Source of the DNA: Bacteroidales bacterium
GTDB lineage: Bacteria; Bacteroidota; Bacteroidia; Bacteroidales; F082
Direction: 5' to 3'
Assembly (NCBI GenBank): GCA_030683155.1
Contig: JAUXMV010000016.1
Coordinates: 62,001-126,000 of the forward strand
DNA length: 64,000 bases
Shown: piece by piece, positions 35,459 through 46,200 of the stretch
Position numbering within the stretch: the first letter of the stretch is position 1
Layout: each line of letters begins with the position of its first letter
Made by a program: the position numbers and the translations under genes
The notes under the pieces: generated by a model
Database searches by the model: none
What the model saw: only the letters and a program-made list of their open reading frames with translations
What the model was told of the DNA's origin: nothing

Positions 35459-35587
35459 AGAAAAAATCAGAAAACTCAAAACACTAATATTCTTAATTTT
35501 ATACTTTTTTCTCTATTTGGGAAATTTTATTAAATTTGTAAATATTGTAACATATTATTTTTAAGTTATTTAAATAAATAAATTGTT

Positions 35588-35604
35588 TTGGCACAATTCT
35601 GGAA
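35588..35604 (+). promoter_or_regulatory. Sigma-54-like promoter motif, cassette 2
   Basis: TTGGCACAATTCTGGAA: full TGGCAC at -24, GA in place of GC at -12, 33 nt before the ATG. Confidence 0.5.
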
Positions 35605-35635
35605 TCAATAAAACGAACGCTTAAAATAAAACAAA

Positions 35636-36001
35636 ATGAAAAAATTAATCCTGCTTTCTCTCATCGCCTTGGTTTTCGTTTTTTCTTCTTGCAAGAAAGA
35701 CAGATTTGATGAGCCAAAGGCACCTGAAAAAATGGAAGAGCTAACTGTACCTACCAGTTTCGACTGGAAGACTACAAAAGATTTTTCACTTACACTCACC
35801 TCTGCTTCCAATGGCATTGTAGAGGTTGCCAATACGAAAAGTATTGCCTATCAGAAAGCATTTCTGACACCAGGACAAAGCTATACTATGAAGTTGACTG
35901 TACCTTCCTATGAAACCACAATTGTCATAAATCATTCAGGACAAACAGTAACGCTTCAATTGAGCGGTTCATCATTAAGCCATCAGTTCGGATCTAAATA
36001 A
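35636..36001 (+). CDS. Small lipoprotein of the LruC cassette (cassette 2)
   Basis: 121 residues, lipobox FSSC (C19), mature start CKKDRFDEPKAPEKMEELTV as in cassette 1. The first 75 residues are almost unchanged from the cassette 1 protein; the last third differs more (TTIVINHSGQTVTLQLSGSS). It ends 10 nt before the large gene, so both are surely on one transcript. Confidence 0.8.
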   Translation: MKKLILLSLIALVFVFSSCKKDRFDEPKAPEKMEELTVPTSFDWKTTKDFSLTLTSASNGIVEVANTKSIAYQKAFLTPGQSYTMKLTVPSYETTIVINHSGQTVTLQLSGSSLSHQFGSK

Positions 36002-36011
36002 AAAAAATATT

Positions 36012-38894
36012 ATGAAAGCAAAATTTAAATTATTTGGATTCAGCATCGCAATGATTGCCATGCTGTTTTTAACTTTAAAAGTTAATGCAAATCCTGTTGT
36101 GAGTTGTGATGTTACCAAAACAAATGGAGGTGGTTTTACAACTACAATTGAATCAGTTGTCGACAATTGTAATGGTTCCCACACTATTGTTTTAAGGGTA
36201 GAACACAATGGTTGCAGCGGCCCAAGCTGCAAAGAATTATCACATTACTCTGTTGAAGCAATACCAAACACCTATACCAACGTCAGCGTTCAAAGACGAA
36301 CAGGATCAATGACATACAGCAAAATTGAGCTTGGACCAAACCTAGGAAGCGATCCATTTCAGGGTTTTAAAATTGATGGCGTTAAAAATATAGGCGGTGG
36401 TAAAGCAGGTATATTTGCAATTACCTATACGCTCAGCGGAGGTCTGCAAAATCAGAGAGCTTCTGCCAAAGCTGGTACAGCCGGCCAAATTGTAAGTTTT
36501 ACCATTGCTGATTTTGAATATGTAATGAATTGCAACGGTACAACCTGCAACAACGAGCCAAGCGGTCTTAACGGGAATGTGTTTCACGATATAAACGGCT
36601 TAACCGACAATACTGTTAATGGCAGTGGAATTGGATCAGCTTCCGGCTCACAGCTATATGCCAACCTTCTTACTTCAGCCGGCGTAGTTTTAAAAACAGT
36701 TGCTGTTACAAATAATGGTTCTTATTCCTTTGAAGTAGGAGCAGGCACTTACAAGGTTCAGCTTTCAACTGTTCAGGGAACAGCAGGATCAGGTCCACCA
36801 CAAACTATACTTCCATCAGGCTGGGTAAATACAGGGGAATTTATCGGAACAGGTACAGGCAATGATGGCAATGCAAATGGATTAATAAGCAGTGTCATTG
36901 TTGCTGCAAACGACATAACAGAAAATGTAAACTTCGGAATTCAGCAACGTCCTGTTCCTGAAACAAATACAGCTGCAAGCCAGGAAAATCCCGGTGGGTC
37001 AGTCAGCGTAGCAGTTCCTGCAGATATTTTTGTTGCTAACGATCCGGACGGAACAGTTGTTTCGATAAAAATAACTGCTTTTCCATCCAATGCATCCACA
37101 ATAACAATCAACGGAAATCTTTACTCTTCATCAAGTTTTCCGTCAGCAGGTGTTATTGTAACAGCAAGCAGCAATGGCAACCCTACACAGTCGATCAGTG
37201 TTGATCCTGTAAACGGAGTTGTGACTGTTTCCATTCCATTCAAAGCGATTGATAATGCCGGTTTTGAAAGCCTTACTCTGGGTGCTGCAAATCTTCCGTT
37301 TACACTACCTGAAGTTCTTGGAGGTCTTTCCGGCAATGTTTTTCACGATATTAATGGTTTAACTGACAACATCGTCAATGGCACTGGAATTGGCACTGCT
37401 TCGGGCACAAATCTTTTTGCTAATTTACTTAACAGCAGTCAGCTTGTTGTAGCAACGGTTCAGGTTGGCGTCAATGGCACATACAATTTCAGCGAATTGG
37501 CCAATGCCACCTATACTGTTCAGTTATCAACTGTTCAGGGCCTTTTGGGTCAGGCAGCACCAGCAACGAATTTGCCATCAGGCTGGGTAAATACGGGTGA
37601 ATTTGTTGGCACCACTGCAGGTAATGATGGAACAATTGATGGAAAAATTCAGGCAGTAGTAGCAGGTAATCTTGTTACTGTAAATGTAAACTTTGGAATA
37701 GAACAACGCCCAACCACAGGGACTGCAACAGCAGCAATCCAACAAAATCCGGGAGGTGAAATTTTTGTTACAGTTCCTCCGGCAACCTTTATCTTTGATG
37801 ATCCTGATGGCGATGTAGTCGAAATCCGTCTCATTTCATTTCCTATAAACGCCACCAGCATTAAGGTTGGAAGCAATACATACACTAGTCAGAATTTCCC
37901 GCCCAATGGCATAATCATCCCTCTGAACCCTAATGGTGAGTTGACTTTAGCTATCCAGGTTGACCCGGTAGACGGGGCGGTAACAGTTCCCTTCCCATTC
38001 AAATCGAAAGACAATGCAGGTTTTGAAAGCACTACAACAGGCACGGCAAATGTACCTTTCTCAGGAGAATATATTCCGGTTGACAATCTTTATCCGGCAA
38101 CCGGTTATGGCACATTGGCTTTTGAAGATCTTTGGCCGGGAAAAGGCGACTATGACTTCAATGACCTTGTTATTGACTATCAGTTTGAACTTATTTCCAA
38201 CACAGGTAATTATGTTGATCAGATAAAAGGAAACTTTGTCATACGTGCTTTTGGAGCATCTTATGAAAACGGCTTCGGTTTTCAGCTGAGCAACGCCCTC
38301 GATGCCAATGATTTATATGTAGAAGGATCAAGCATCACAGAAAACTATATCACACTTGCCAGCAATGGCGTTGAAGCAGGACAGTCAAAACCAACGATTA
38401 TCGTTTACGACAATGCCTACAATGAAATGGCACATCCAGGCATGGGAATCGGTGTAAACACAGAAGCAGAGGCTCCTTATGTTGAACCTGTTGAGTTGGA
38501 AATCAGGATATATCTGCCAGAAAACACCTACACTTTTGCACAGGTTGACATTGCAAGTTTCAATCCTTTCATCATTGTGAATAAAGAGCGCGGTGTGGAA
38601 GTGCATTTACCAAATTACCCACCAACTGATCTTGCTGATATGGGCAAGTTTGGAACATGGGAAGATGACAGCAATCCCGGAACAGGAAGATGGTATGTTA
38701 ATGACAAAAATCTTCCTTGGGCAATTCATATTTACGAATCTTTTGCCTATCCACTTGAAAAACAAGAAATTCTATGGGCACATCTTAAGTTCGCAGAATG
38801 GGCCATGAGTGGCGGTGTTCAGTTCCCGGATTGGTACAAAAACCTGACAGGATACAGAAATAACAGCCTGATTTATCAGGTACCTGCAAAATAA
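36012..38894 (+). CDS. LruC/DUF4842 domain surface protein, cassette 2
   Basis: 960 residues. Signal peptide to about A26; one cysteine-bearing domain (32-180) clearly homologous to the first domain of cassette 1; two tandem units of about 250 residues (186-435 and 438-690), each an SdrD_B-like sub-domain (GNVFHDINGLTDN start, GSYSF or GTYNF turn) followed by a second beta domain ending KAIDNAGFES or KSKDNAGFES; LruC domain from about 690. SdrD_B-type domains act as rigid stalks in adhesins. It shares its head with cassette 1 and its stalk with cassette 3, so it reads as a mosaic. Confidence 0.88.
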   Translation: MKAKFKLFGFSIAMIAMLFLTLKVNANPVVSCDVTKTNGGGFTTTIESVVDNCNGSHTIVLRVEHNGCSGPSCKELSHYSVEAIPNTYTNVSVQRRTGSMTYSKIELGPNLGSDPFQGFKIDGVKNIGGGKAGIFAITYTLSGGLQNQRASAKAGTAGQIVSFTIADFEYVMNCNGTTCNNEPSGLNGNVFHDINGLTDNTVNGSGIGSASGSQLYANLLTSAGVVLKTVAVTNNGSYSFEVGAGTYKVQLSTVQGTAGSGPPQTILPSGWVNTGEFIGTGTGNDGNANGLISSVIVAANDITENVNFGIQQRPVPETNTAASQENPGGSVSVAVPADIFVANDPDGTVVSIKITAFPSNASTITINGNLYSSSSFPSAGVIVTASSNGNPTQSISVDPVNGVVTVSIPFKAIDNAGFESLTLGAANLPFTLPEVLGGLSGNVFHDINGLTDNIVNGTGIGTASGTNLFANLLNSSQLVVATVQVGVNGTYNFSELANATYTVQLSTVQGLLGQAAPATNLPSGWVNTGEFVGTTAGNDGTIDGKIQAVVAGNLVTVNVNFGIEQRPTTGTATAAIQQNPGGEIFVTVPPATFIFDDPDGDVVEIRLISFPINATSIKVGSNTYTSQNFPPNGIIIPLNPNGELTLAIQVDPVDGAVTVPFPFKSKDNAGFESTTTGTANVPFSGEYIPVDNLYPATGYGTLAFEDLWPGKGDYDFNDLVIDYQFELISNTGNYVDQIKGNFVIRAFGASYENGFGFQLSNALDANDLYVEGSSITENYITLASNGVEAGQSKPTIIVYDNAYNEMAHPGMGIGVNTEAEAPYVEPVELEIRIYLPENTYTFAQVDIASFNPFIIVNKERGVEVHLPNYPPTDLADMGKFGTWEDDSNPGTGRWYVNDKNLPWAIHIYESFAYPLEKQEILWAHLKFAEWAMSGGVQFPDWYKNLTGYRNNSLIYQVPAK

Positions 38895-38919
38895 AGTTAA
38901 AACGTTTTATTTTTCAAAA

Positions 38920-38952
38920 CCTCAAAGGCAATTAAGCCTTTGAGGTTTTTTG
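38920..38952 (+). terminator. Cassette 2 terminator
   Basis: CCTCAAAGGC / GCCTTTGAGG stem with a 6-nt loop, then TTTTTTG. Confidence 0.9.
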
Positions 38953-39066
38953 TTTTAAGAGAAAAATTCCCAATTCCGGACTTAAGCAAGGTCAATTGTT
39001 TCAAATTATAGTATATAGATAAATTTACTTACTGAAAACATGTAAGTTAGACTTACTAAATATAAT

Positions 39067-39083
39067 TTGGCATAAGATTTGAC
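39067..39083 (+). promoter_or_regulatory. Sigma-54-like promoter motif, cassette 3
   Basis: TTGGCATAAGATTTGAC, -12 position 28 nt before the ATG. The wider upstream region does not match the 193-bp repeat, so the motif is conserved on its own; only a partial CAATTGTTTCAAA near 38992 recalls the upstream palindrome. Confidence 0.5.
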
Positions 39084-39109
39084 AACTGAGTCTCAAATTT
39101 GATGTCCCT

Positions 39110-39472
39110 ATGAAAAAAATAGCCTTTATCATTGCAATATTGTTTCCCATAGTCTTTACTTCATGTAAAAAAGACCGTTTTGATAACCCTGACAAAACAC
39201 CGGAAAACATGGAACAACTAACCGTTCCGTCGAGTTTCGACTGGAAAACTACCAAAGATATTCAGCTAACCCTTTCAGCCTCTGCATCTGGCATTGTAGA
39301 GGTAACAAACAGTCAGGGTATTGTCTATCAAAAAGCTTTCTTATCTCCGGGCCAGGCATACCTTATGAAGCTAACAGTTCCAACCTATGAAAAATCAGTT
39401 AAACTGAAATTCATGGGACAAGAAGCAATTCTGGAATTGGGAACAGCATCATTGAACTATTCATTTAACTAA
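39110..39472 (+). CDS. Small lipoprotein of the LruC cassette (cassette 3)
   Basis: 120 residues, lipobox FTSC (C19), mature start CKKDRFDNPDKTPENMEQLT. The core (SSFDWKTTKDIQLTLSASAS, GIVEVTNSQGIVYQKAFLSP, KLKFMGQEAILELGTASLNY) is closer to the cassette 5 protein than to cassettes 1 and 2. Same role proposed as for the other copies; 12 nt before the large gene. Confidence 0.8.
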   Translation: MKKIAFIIAILFPIVFTSCKKDRFDNPDKTPENMEQLTVPSSFDWKTTKDIQLTLSASASGIVEVTNSQGIVYQKAFLSPGQAYLMKLTVPTYEKSVKLKFMGQEAILELGTASLNYSFN

Positions 39473-39484
39473 ACCTACCTTACA

Positions 39485-42049
39485 ATGAAATTTAAAAACA
39501 CAAAACCAAGTGTTCTTTTTTTGGCACTAATGGCTTTGAGTATTCAAGGACTGTTTGCTCAACAAGGCATCACAAATATTTACACTGAGACAACGAGCTC
39601 TGCATCGGGAAGCAGCTATTCTGCATCGGGAGCTACTGGATCGCCATTGGCTGGCAATACATATTCTTACAAGTATGGTTCTAATTCGACTTTTAATGAT
39701 AACAATATCAGTCTGCTATCGTTGCAAACCGGCAATACAGGTTATCGCTACGAAAGCATCCCTGTTGAAGTTTACTTCAGACGTGTGAACAACAGCAATG
39801 TAAGCGGTGTTCGTGATCTGATGTTTTATTTTGGAACATTGGCTGGCACTGCGCTTGATCTGAAAGCACCTTACGTTGATGAAATGGCTACTGCATTTAC
39901 AGGCAACACCAATTTGCTGAGAGGTTCTGACAACCTTTTCGCCAATACAGGAGATGGAAACGGCAACAACAATAATATTGAAAGACTCGACGTAGTTGTT
40001 TCGGCTGGTATTCTACTTACTTCTGCATCAGGACAAGGTTTTGCAGTGATGGAAAGAGGTGCATTAAACCAACATGATGCATTTGTGGCTGGGGTGATAA
40101 CCGGCATCGATGGTAGTGGAAATCCGACAGCTTATTCTAACCTGGTCAGAGTAACTTCTGCCAATTATGGAAGTGTTAATATTGTCCCCAATCAAAACTC
40201 AGCTGTCTTAAGACGTGATAACAATACAGGCGAACTAAAAGTCAGCACAACCTTATCAGGACAGGGAATTGGAGGTGTATTTTTCAAATTTTCTGATTTT
40301 GGTTTAACCGACGGACAAACCGTATATGGTTATTCTTTAACAGCCAATGATTTTCCTGTTTCAGGTACCCCTGCTAATTTTGTAGATTATACCAACAGCA
40401 CTTTTTTTCCGACCAATACCAACAGCGCAAGTGCAGGCGGCATTGATATGATTGCCCTGACCGGACTTGTGAAGATAATCAGTATCAGCGGAAATGTATA
40501 TAACGATATCAATGGCCTGACCGACAATCTGGTTAATGGCAATCCTCTAAACGAAGCTTCCGGAACAGCCTTATATGCCAATCTAATCAATTCCTCAGGA
40601 AATGTAATTCAATCTGCAATGGTAAATCCTGATGGCACCTTCACTTTTGAAGGTGTTCCATTGGGCGAACTCAAAGTTGAGTTGAGTACTATTCAAGGCA
40701 CAACCGGAAATCCTGCGCCAGCGCGTACTTTGCCTTCAAACTGGGTATATGCCGGTGAGTTGGCTGGTGATGGTGCGACGGCTGCAAATAATCAAGGACA
40801 GGCCATTATCAATATAACTGCAAACAATATTGAAAATATTAATTTTGGTATTCAGCAAAAACCATTGGCTGGAACATCAACTTTGCCAGAGCAAACAAAT
40901 CCGGGAGGAACCAACTTTGTAAGTGTTCCGGCAACTTCTTTCAGCGGTTCTGATTTTGACGGCGGCAATGTAGTTTCAATAAAAATCGTCAGCTTTCCTA
41001 TTGGCGTCAATACATTAGACATCAATGGAACGACATACACCTCAGCCACATTCCCTGTTGATGGCATTACTATTCCGGCAAACGCCAATGGAGAACCAAC
41101 ACAGTCTGTCCTGATTGATCCTGTTGATGGAGATGTAAGTGTAACAATAGTTTATGTAACAATTGATAATGCTGGGTTTGAAAGCGAATTGCCAGGTCAG
41201 GTTGTAATGCCATTTACGCAGGCAATTATTATTATTGAAAATTTCTTTCCAGCTTTGGGCTTTGGAACATTGGCCTTTGAAGACTTATGGCCGGGTAAAG
41301 GAGATTATGATTTTAACGACCTCGTTATCGACTATCAGTTTGAAATTACAACAAACGCATTAAATTTTGTTGAACAGGTTAAAGGCACTTTCATCATCAA
41401 GGCATTTGGGGCATCGTTTGAAAATGGATTTGGATTCCAATTATCAAGTGCTATCAATCCTGCGGACCTCACAGTCACAGGCTATGAACTTACTGAAAAT
41501 ATCATTAACCTTGAATCCAATGGCGTTGAGGCCGGTCAAACAAAACCTACAATAATCGTTTACGACAATGCTTTTGCGCAAATGCCTCATCCGGGAATTG
41601 GGATCGGCGTAAACACAGAACCTTCTGCTCCTTATGTTCAGCCTGTTACACTTACAGTGAACATTGGCTTCAAACCAAGCACCTACACTTACAATGACCT
41701 CGACATCAGCAACTTTAACCCATTCCTGATTGTCAACAAAAACCGCAGTCATGAAGTCCACCTTCCAAATTATCCTCCAACTGATTTAATAGATATGAAT
41801 TTATTCGGACAGTGGGAAGATGCTAGTGATCCTGCAACAGGAAAGTATTATGTTACAGTCAATAATTTACCCTGGGCTATCAACATCTACGAAAGATTTG
41901 ATTATCCGATTGAAAAACAAGAGATTCTATGGGTGCATCTGAAATTTGCAGAATGGGCCATAAGCGGCGGTGTTCAGTTCCCAGACTGGTATAAAAACCT
42001 GACAGGATACAGAAACAACAGCCTGATTTATCAGGTGCCGGCAAAATAA
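39485..42049 (+). CDS. LruC/DUF4842 domain surface protein, cassette 3
   Basis: 854 residues. Signal peptide to A25 (QGLFAQ); a head of about 300 residues not seen elsewhere in the array, glycine/asparagine-rich and beta-rich (SASGSSYSASGATGSPLAGN; IERLDVVVSAGILLTSASGQ); one SdrD_B-like plus following domain unit (334-580) as in cassette 2; LruC domain from about 584. The head is unassigned; its GTLAGTALDLKAPYVDEMA and NNIERLDVVV parts recall a beta-sandwich. C-terminus and 3' flank match the other cassettes. Confidence 0.87.
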   Translation: MKFKNTKPSVLFLALMALSIQGLFAQQGITNIYTETTSSASGSSYSASGATGSPLAGNTYSYKYGSNSTFNDNNISLLSLQTGNTGYRYESIPVEVYFRRVNNSNVSGVRDLMFYFGTLAGTALDLKAPYVDEMATAFTGNTNLLRGSDNLFANTGDGNGNNNNIERLDVVVSAGILLTSASGQGFAVMERGALNQHDAFVAGVITGIDGSGNPTAYSNLVRVTSANYGSVNIVPNQNSAVLRRDNNTGELKVSTTLSGQGIGGVFFKFSDFGLTDGQTVYGYSLTANDFPVSGTPANFVDYTNSTFFPTNTNSASAGGIDMIALTGLVKIISISGNVYNDINGLTDNLVNGNPLNEASGTALYANLINSSGNVIQSAMVNPDGTFTFEGVPLGELKVELSTIQGTTGNPAPARTLPSNWVYAGELAGDGATAANNQGQAIINITANNIENINFGIQQKPLAGTSTLPEQTNPGGTNFVSVPATSFSGSDFDGGNVVSIKIVSFPIGVNTLDINGTTYTSATFPVDGITIPANANGEPTQSVLIDPVDGDVSVTIVYVTIDNAGFESELPGQVVMPFTQAIIIIENFFPALGFGTLAFEDLWPGKGDYDFNDLVIDYQFEITTNALNFVEQVKGTFIIKAFGASFENGFGFQLSSAINPADLTVTGYELTENIINLESNGVEAGQTKPTIIVYDNAFAQMPHPGIGIGVNTEPSAPYVQPVTLTVNIGFKPSTYTYNDLDISNFNPFLIVNKNRSHEVHLPNYPPTDLIDMNLFGQWEDASDPATGKYYVTVNNLPWAINIYERFDYPIEKQEILWVHLKFAEWAISGGVQFPDWYKNLTGYRNNSLIYQVPAK

Positions 42050-42075
42050 AATTTAAGCGTTTTATTTTTCTAATA

Positions 42076-42108
42076 CCTCAAAGGCAATCAAGCCTTTGAG
42101 GTTTTTTT
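42076..42108 (+). terminator. Cassette 3 terminator
   Basis: CCTCAAAGGC / GCCTTTGAGG stem with a 6-nt loop, then TTTTTTTATT. Confidence 0.9.
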
Positions 42109-43228
42109 ATTAAGACAGCAACTTAATACTGTCATCGCATTAGATTAGCGATAGTCATTTGCACTTCTTTGGAATAGCATCTCTCGATTGGCTAAACGAA
42201 GCTTCAATGTGGTTAAAGAAATACCGGTGTTGATTAATGTGTCACTCACCAACCCAAAAGGTGTTACTCATGACTGTCATGATGACCCTTTTTGAAAACT
42301 CTTATCATACATTTGGATCAGTGGTTCTATGCAAATTTTAGACAAATACTAAAAACATTGCTTGATAATAACTTTATTTCCAGCATATTATCATGGCTTT
42401 TATTTGCCTGTACAGAATAATAAAAATCATGATCAGGTTTACAATTTTCGCTACTGACAATTTTTTGCATTGGTCAATAAATAACATAAACCTGATTTTT
42501 CTGTCTATGCTGCAGGGATGCAGCACCGGTTCATCTTCTGGCGAAATAAAACTGATCAGGCTTTTAGAGATTCACAGGCCGGATTGTGACTGTTTCAAGG
42601 ATGATGTATATCTGAAGTAATATGTGGTGGTGGGTCTCAACAACAATGCATTTACGCTTGAGAACCAAATCACTGTAAAAAGTTTTAGTATCACATATCT
42701 ATTGATATTTACTGTTTGAAGTTTCGAATTTTCTGCGCTTATAAACAACGTGCTTAACCTCGACAGGCTTCACAGTTACCAGAATGGCAGGAATCTGGCG
42801 TGGAACAAACAAATAGGTTTGTATGAAAATTTACCTTTCATCTGAGGGTTCAAAGCTGATGCTGGAGCCAGGTCTACTGGAGTTTTACACATATCCAGCT
42901 CCTATGCGATCTGGATTATGAAAACCAATCTTCAGCCAAAACTCCTTTATCGTTCTACCTATCAGCCACTTGATGTAATGAAAACTTCACCTCAATTCCA
43001 AAAATTGGAATCTTTTTTGAAATATGGGATGATATTATTCATTTCAATATAATTAAACATCTAATATTCAATAAGATATAAGACACGTATGATATTTGTT
43101 AATGATATGTTAAGGCATTTCACTTAAGTACAAAAACATACAGTCTATTAGCTGAAACATGTAAGATGCTAGCCAATGAATGAAAGAAAAATACATATTT
43201 CAGGGCTGATTGAAAAAAACTTTTTGTC
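42109..43228. other. 1.1-kb gene-free gap where a lipoprotein gene is expected
   Basis: Every other LruC gene is preceded by the small lipoprotein gene within 10-110 nt; here there is none. The stretch has a 15-bp inverted repeat TCATGACTGTCATGA (42268-42282) and broken short frames, one reading NLDRLHSYQNGRNLAWNKQI near 42755-42815, that I cannot identify. It may be the scar of a deleted or replaced segment. Confidence 0.5.
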
Positions 43229-46200
43229 ATGAAGCGCATCATCATCATTTGCATTTTGGCGATCATCGGCATCAGCATGAAAGCCCAACCAACCTGGACC
43301 AGTATCAACAGTGGCGACTGGCAGAATCCAGCCATCTGGTCAACAAGCGGAGGAGCATACGGCACTCCACCACCCACATTATCCTCCAATATGAAAGTGA
43401 TTGTATCGGGTCACTCCGTAACACAATATAGCTCGTACATTCAACTAAATAACGATGCCCGGCTTGAGATTATCAATGGGGGGCGGTTGAGAGTGGTCAA
43501 TAATGTACTTATTCAAAGTGGCGGAAACACTTTATTTAAAATAGATAATGGCAGCTTTGAAGTGAGCAGCAGCAGTTATTCTGCCCACTACATCAGGCTT
43601 GAGAATGGCACCATCGAATGGTCAGATGCCATTGTCAGGAGTGGTGGATATTTGTATTCAGGTAATATAAGAGCTTCGCTAAACAACGTTTGCGTATCTT
43701 CTGCTTCCTGGATGCATTGGAGTGGTATTGGAACAAGCTCCAACTTTTCCACCATGAACAATGTAGGCTTGTATGCCGCTACCCATGTTAGTGATCAATT
43801 GATGATTTCATCCTCATTTCTTAACCTTAATAATTTAAAGCTATTCATCGGCAATCCGGGCAATTTATCTTTCAACAATTCAACGCTGACGGGTTCAATT
43901 TATTCTATCTATCTGGCAAATGGTCAGATTAACTCGAATAGTCTGCTTGGCACTCCACAACTTAGTTACTGGTGTGCAGGTGGAACACCCAACCTGTCTG
44001 TCTTTTCAGGTTCCAGAATACAGAACTGCGGCATAGCCATTTCGCAACCCTGTGGGCCGCAGCAACCGCCCTGTGATGTGTCAGTGACCAAGATAGCCAG
44101 TAATCAAAATCCAGGGGCAGGCCAACAAATGAACTTTCTGCTGAAAGTTGCTAATAACAGTCCTTTTGTGGCAAGGAGCATTCGGGTGCATGATTTAGTT
44201 CCGGCAGGATATGAACTGCAAAACTTCAGCCCACAAGTAGGAAGTTGGAATAATCCATACTGGATTATTGGCGATTTGAATAGCTATGCAGAAGTTCAAG
44301 CCTTTGTTTATGTAAGGGTCAAGAGTTCGGGAGATTATACCAATACGGCATCCTTATCACCAACAGGCAGTTACTATACTGATCTGGTAACAGCCAACAA
44401 CCAATCATCAGTTACACCAAATGTGCAGGCCACATCCGATTTACAGATCACCAAAGTAGTCGATAACCAATATCCTCAGGTCAATCAGAATATAACTTAT
44501 ACCATTCAGGTGAAAAACAACGGGCCAGGCGTTCCAGCTAACATTACTGTTACCGATTTTCTACCCTCAGGCTTGCAATATTACAGTCACACTGTAAACA
44601 TGGGAGGATTCTCTCCCTCAACCTGGTCAATAACTGGTTTTCAGCTCAATCCGGGGCAAACAGCGACACTCAGTTTGGTCGCAAGGGTGCTGCCAAACGG
44701 AAACTATGTGAACTCAGCCACCGTACAGAGCGAACTTACCGACCCCAATACTGCCAACAACACAGCCAGTGTGGAAATTTTTCCGCTAAAGGCCGACCTT
44801 GAGCTAAGCATCACGGCCGATAATATGCAGCCTCTGACAGGCAGCAATGTTACGCTTACACTGCAGGTAAAAAATAATGGTCCCTCAAATGCCTCTCAGG
44901 TACAGGTGAGTTATCCATTTCCATCAGGGCTGCAGTATGTTTCGGCAACACCTGCTCAGGGAACTGCTGGCAGTTCGTCATGGAATGTAGGTACTTTGAA
45001 TCAGGGTGCCACAACTACCTTGAACCTCGTAGCCAAAGTGATGCCTACAGGCAACTACACGTTTCAATCATTTGCCAATGCTCCCCTCCATGACCCAAAT
45101 ACTGCAAATAATCAGGCCAGCCTCACCCTTCAGCCAATCCAGAACTGTGATTTAAAGATTCAAAAAACAGTTTCCAATGCAACACCAATATACGGTAGCC
45201 ATGTCAGTTTTAACATAAACGTTTGGAATCAAAGCATATCTAATGCAACTGGAGTTATTGTTACCGATGTTCTACCTACCGGCTATACATTTGTAAATGC
45301 ACAAACCAACTTTGGAACATGGTCAGATTCCCAATGGAACATTGGAATTATGCCCGGTGGATCCAGTGCTTCCATGCAGATTATTGCCATCGTAAACACA
45401 ACTGGCGACTATACAAATACTGCAACCATCAGTGGGAATCAGCCAGATCCTGACCCATCAAACAACACTTCTTCAGCATCTGTTAGCCCAATTCTTACCT
45501 CTGACTTGTCTTTGTTTATTTCACCAAGTAATCCTAATCCCACTGTTGGAGAAGAAATTACGTATACAATAATTGCCCGCAATTTTGGCCCTAACCCTGC
45601 AACCGGAACCCTCGCAAACTTTAATTGGCCCCTGTCTGTTTTCGTCAGTGCCAATGCTAGTAACGGCACATACAGTGATGGACAATGGCTAATCGGAGAT
45701 ATGTTCTCAAGCAACAGCGACACCCTTACCGTTGTATTGCGCCCTCAAATGCCCGGAATGTTCGCTATTCAGGGAAACATCTCCTGCACAAATGGTGATC
45801 ATCATCTGCTTAATAACAACCCGGTTGTCCACCTTATAGTGCAAAATGCTATCGATCTATTAATTACCAAGCAAGTAAGCAATCCGACACCCAATGTGGG
45901 AAGCAATATTAATTTTCAGATTTTAATAGGCAATACTGGGAATCTTGAGGCTACAAATGTTGTTGTTGTTGAGGATATCCCTGATGGATATGAACTGGTT
46001 TCCTTTAATGTTACTGATGGGACATGGTCAGCCCCGAACTGGACAATACCCTTATTGCCTCCTGGGCAGGCACGTACAATGGTTCTAACCGTAAAGGTTT
46101 TGCCCTCAGGTCATTATATTAATACTGTTACAGCAAGTGCTAGCCAGACAGACCCTAATCCTGGCAATAATATTGCAGTCGCCGAGGTGTTTCCTATCCC

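Larger units (their letters stand above)
35443..35635 (+). repeat. 193-bp upstream repeat, copy 2
   Basis: Second copy of 32949-33141, ending at the start codon of the cassette 2 lipoprotein gene. Differences are scattered substitutions, mostly at 35550-35575. Confidence 0.85.

Noticed and set aside
42393-42620. 75-residue open frame in the cassette 4 gap
   Set aside because: Rich in isoleucine, phenylalanine and asparagine as expected of translated AT-rich spacer, no recognisable domain or export signal structure, and no neighbouring partner.
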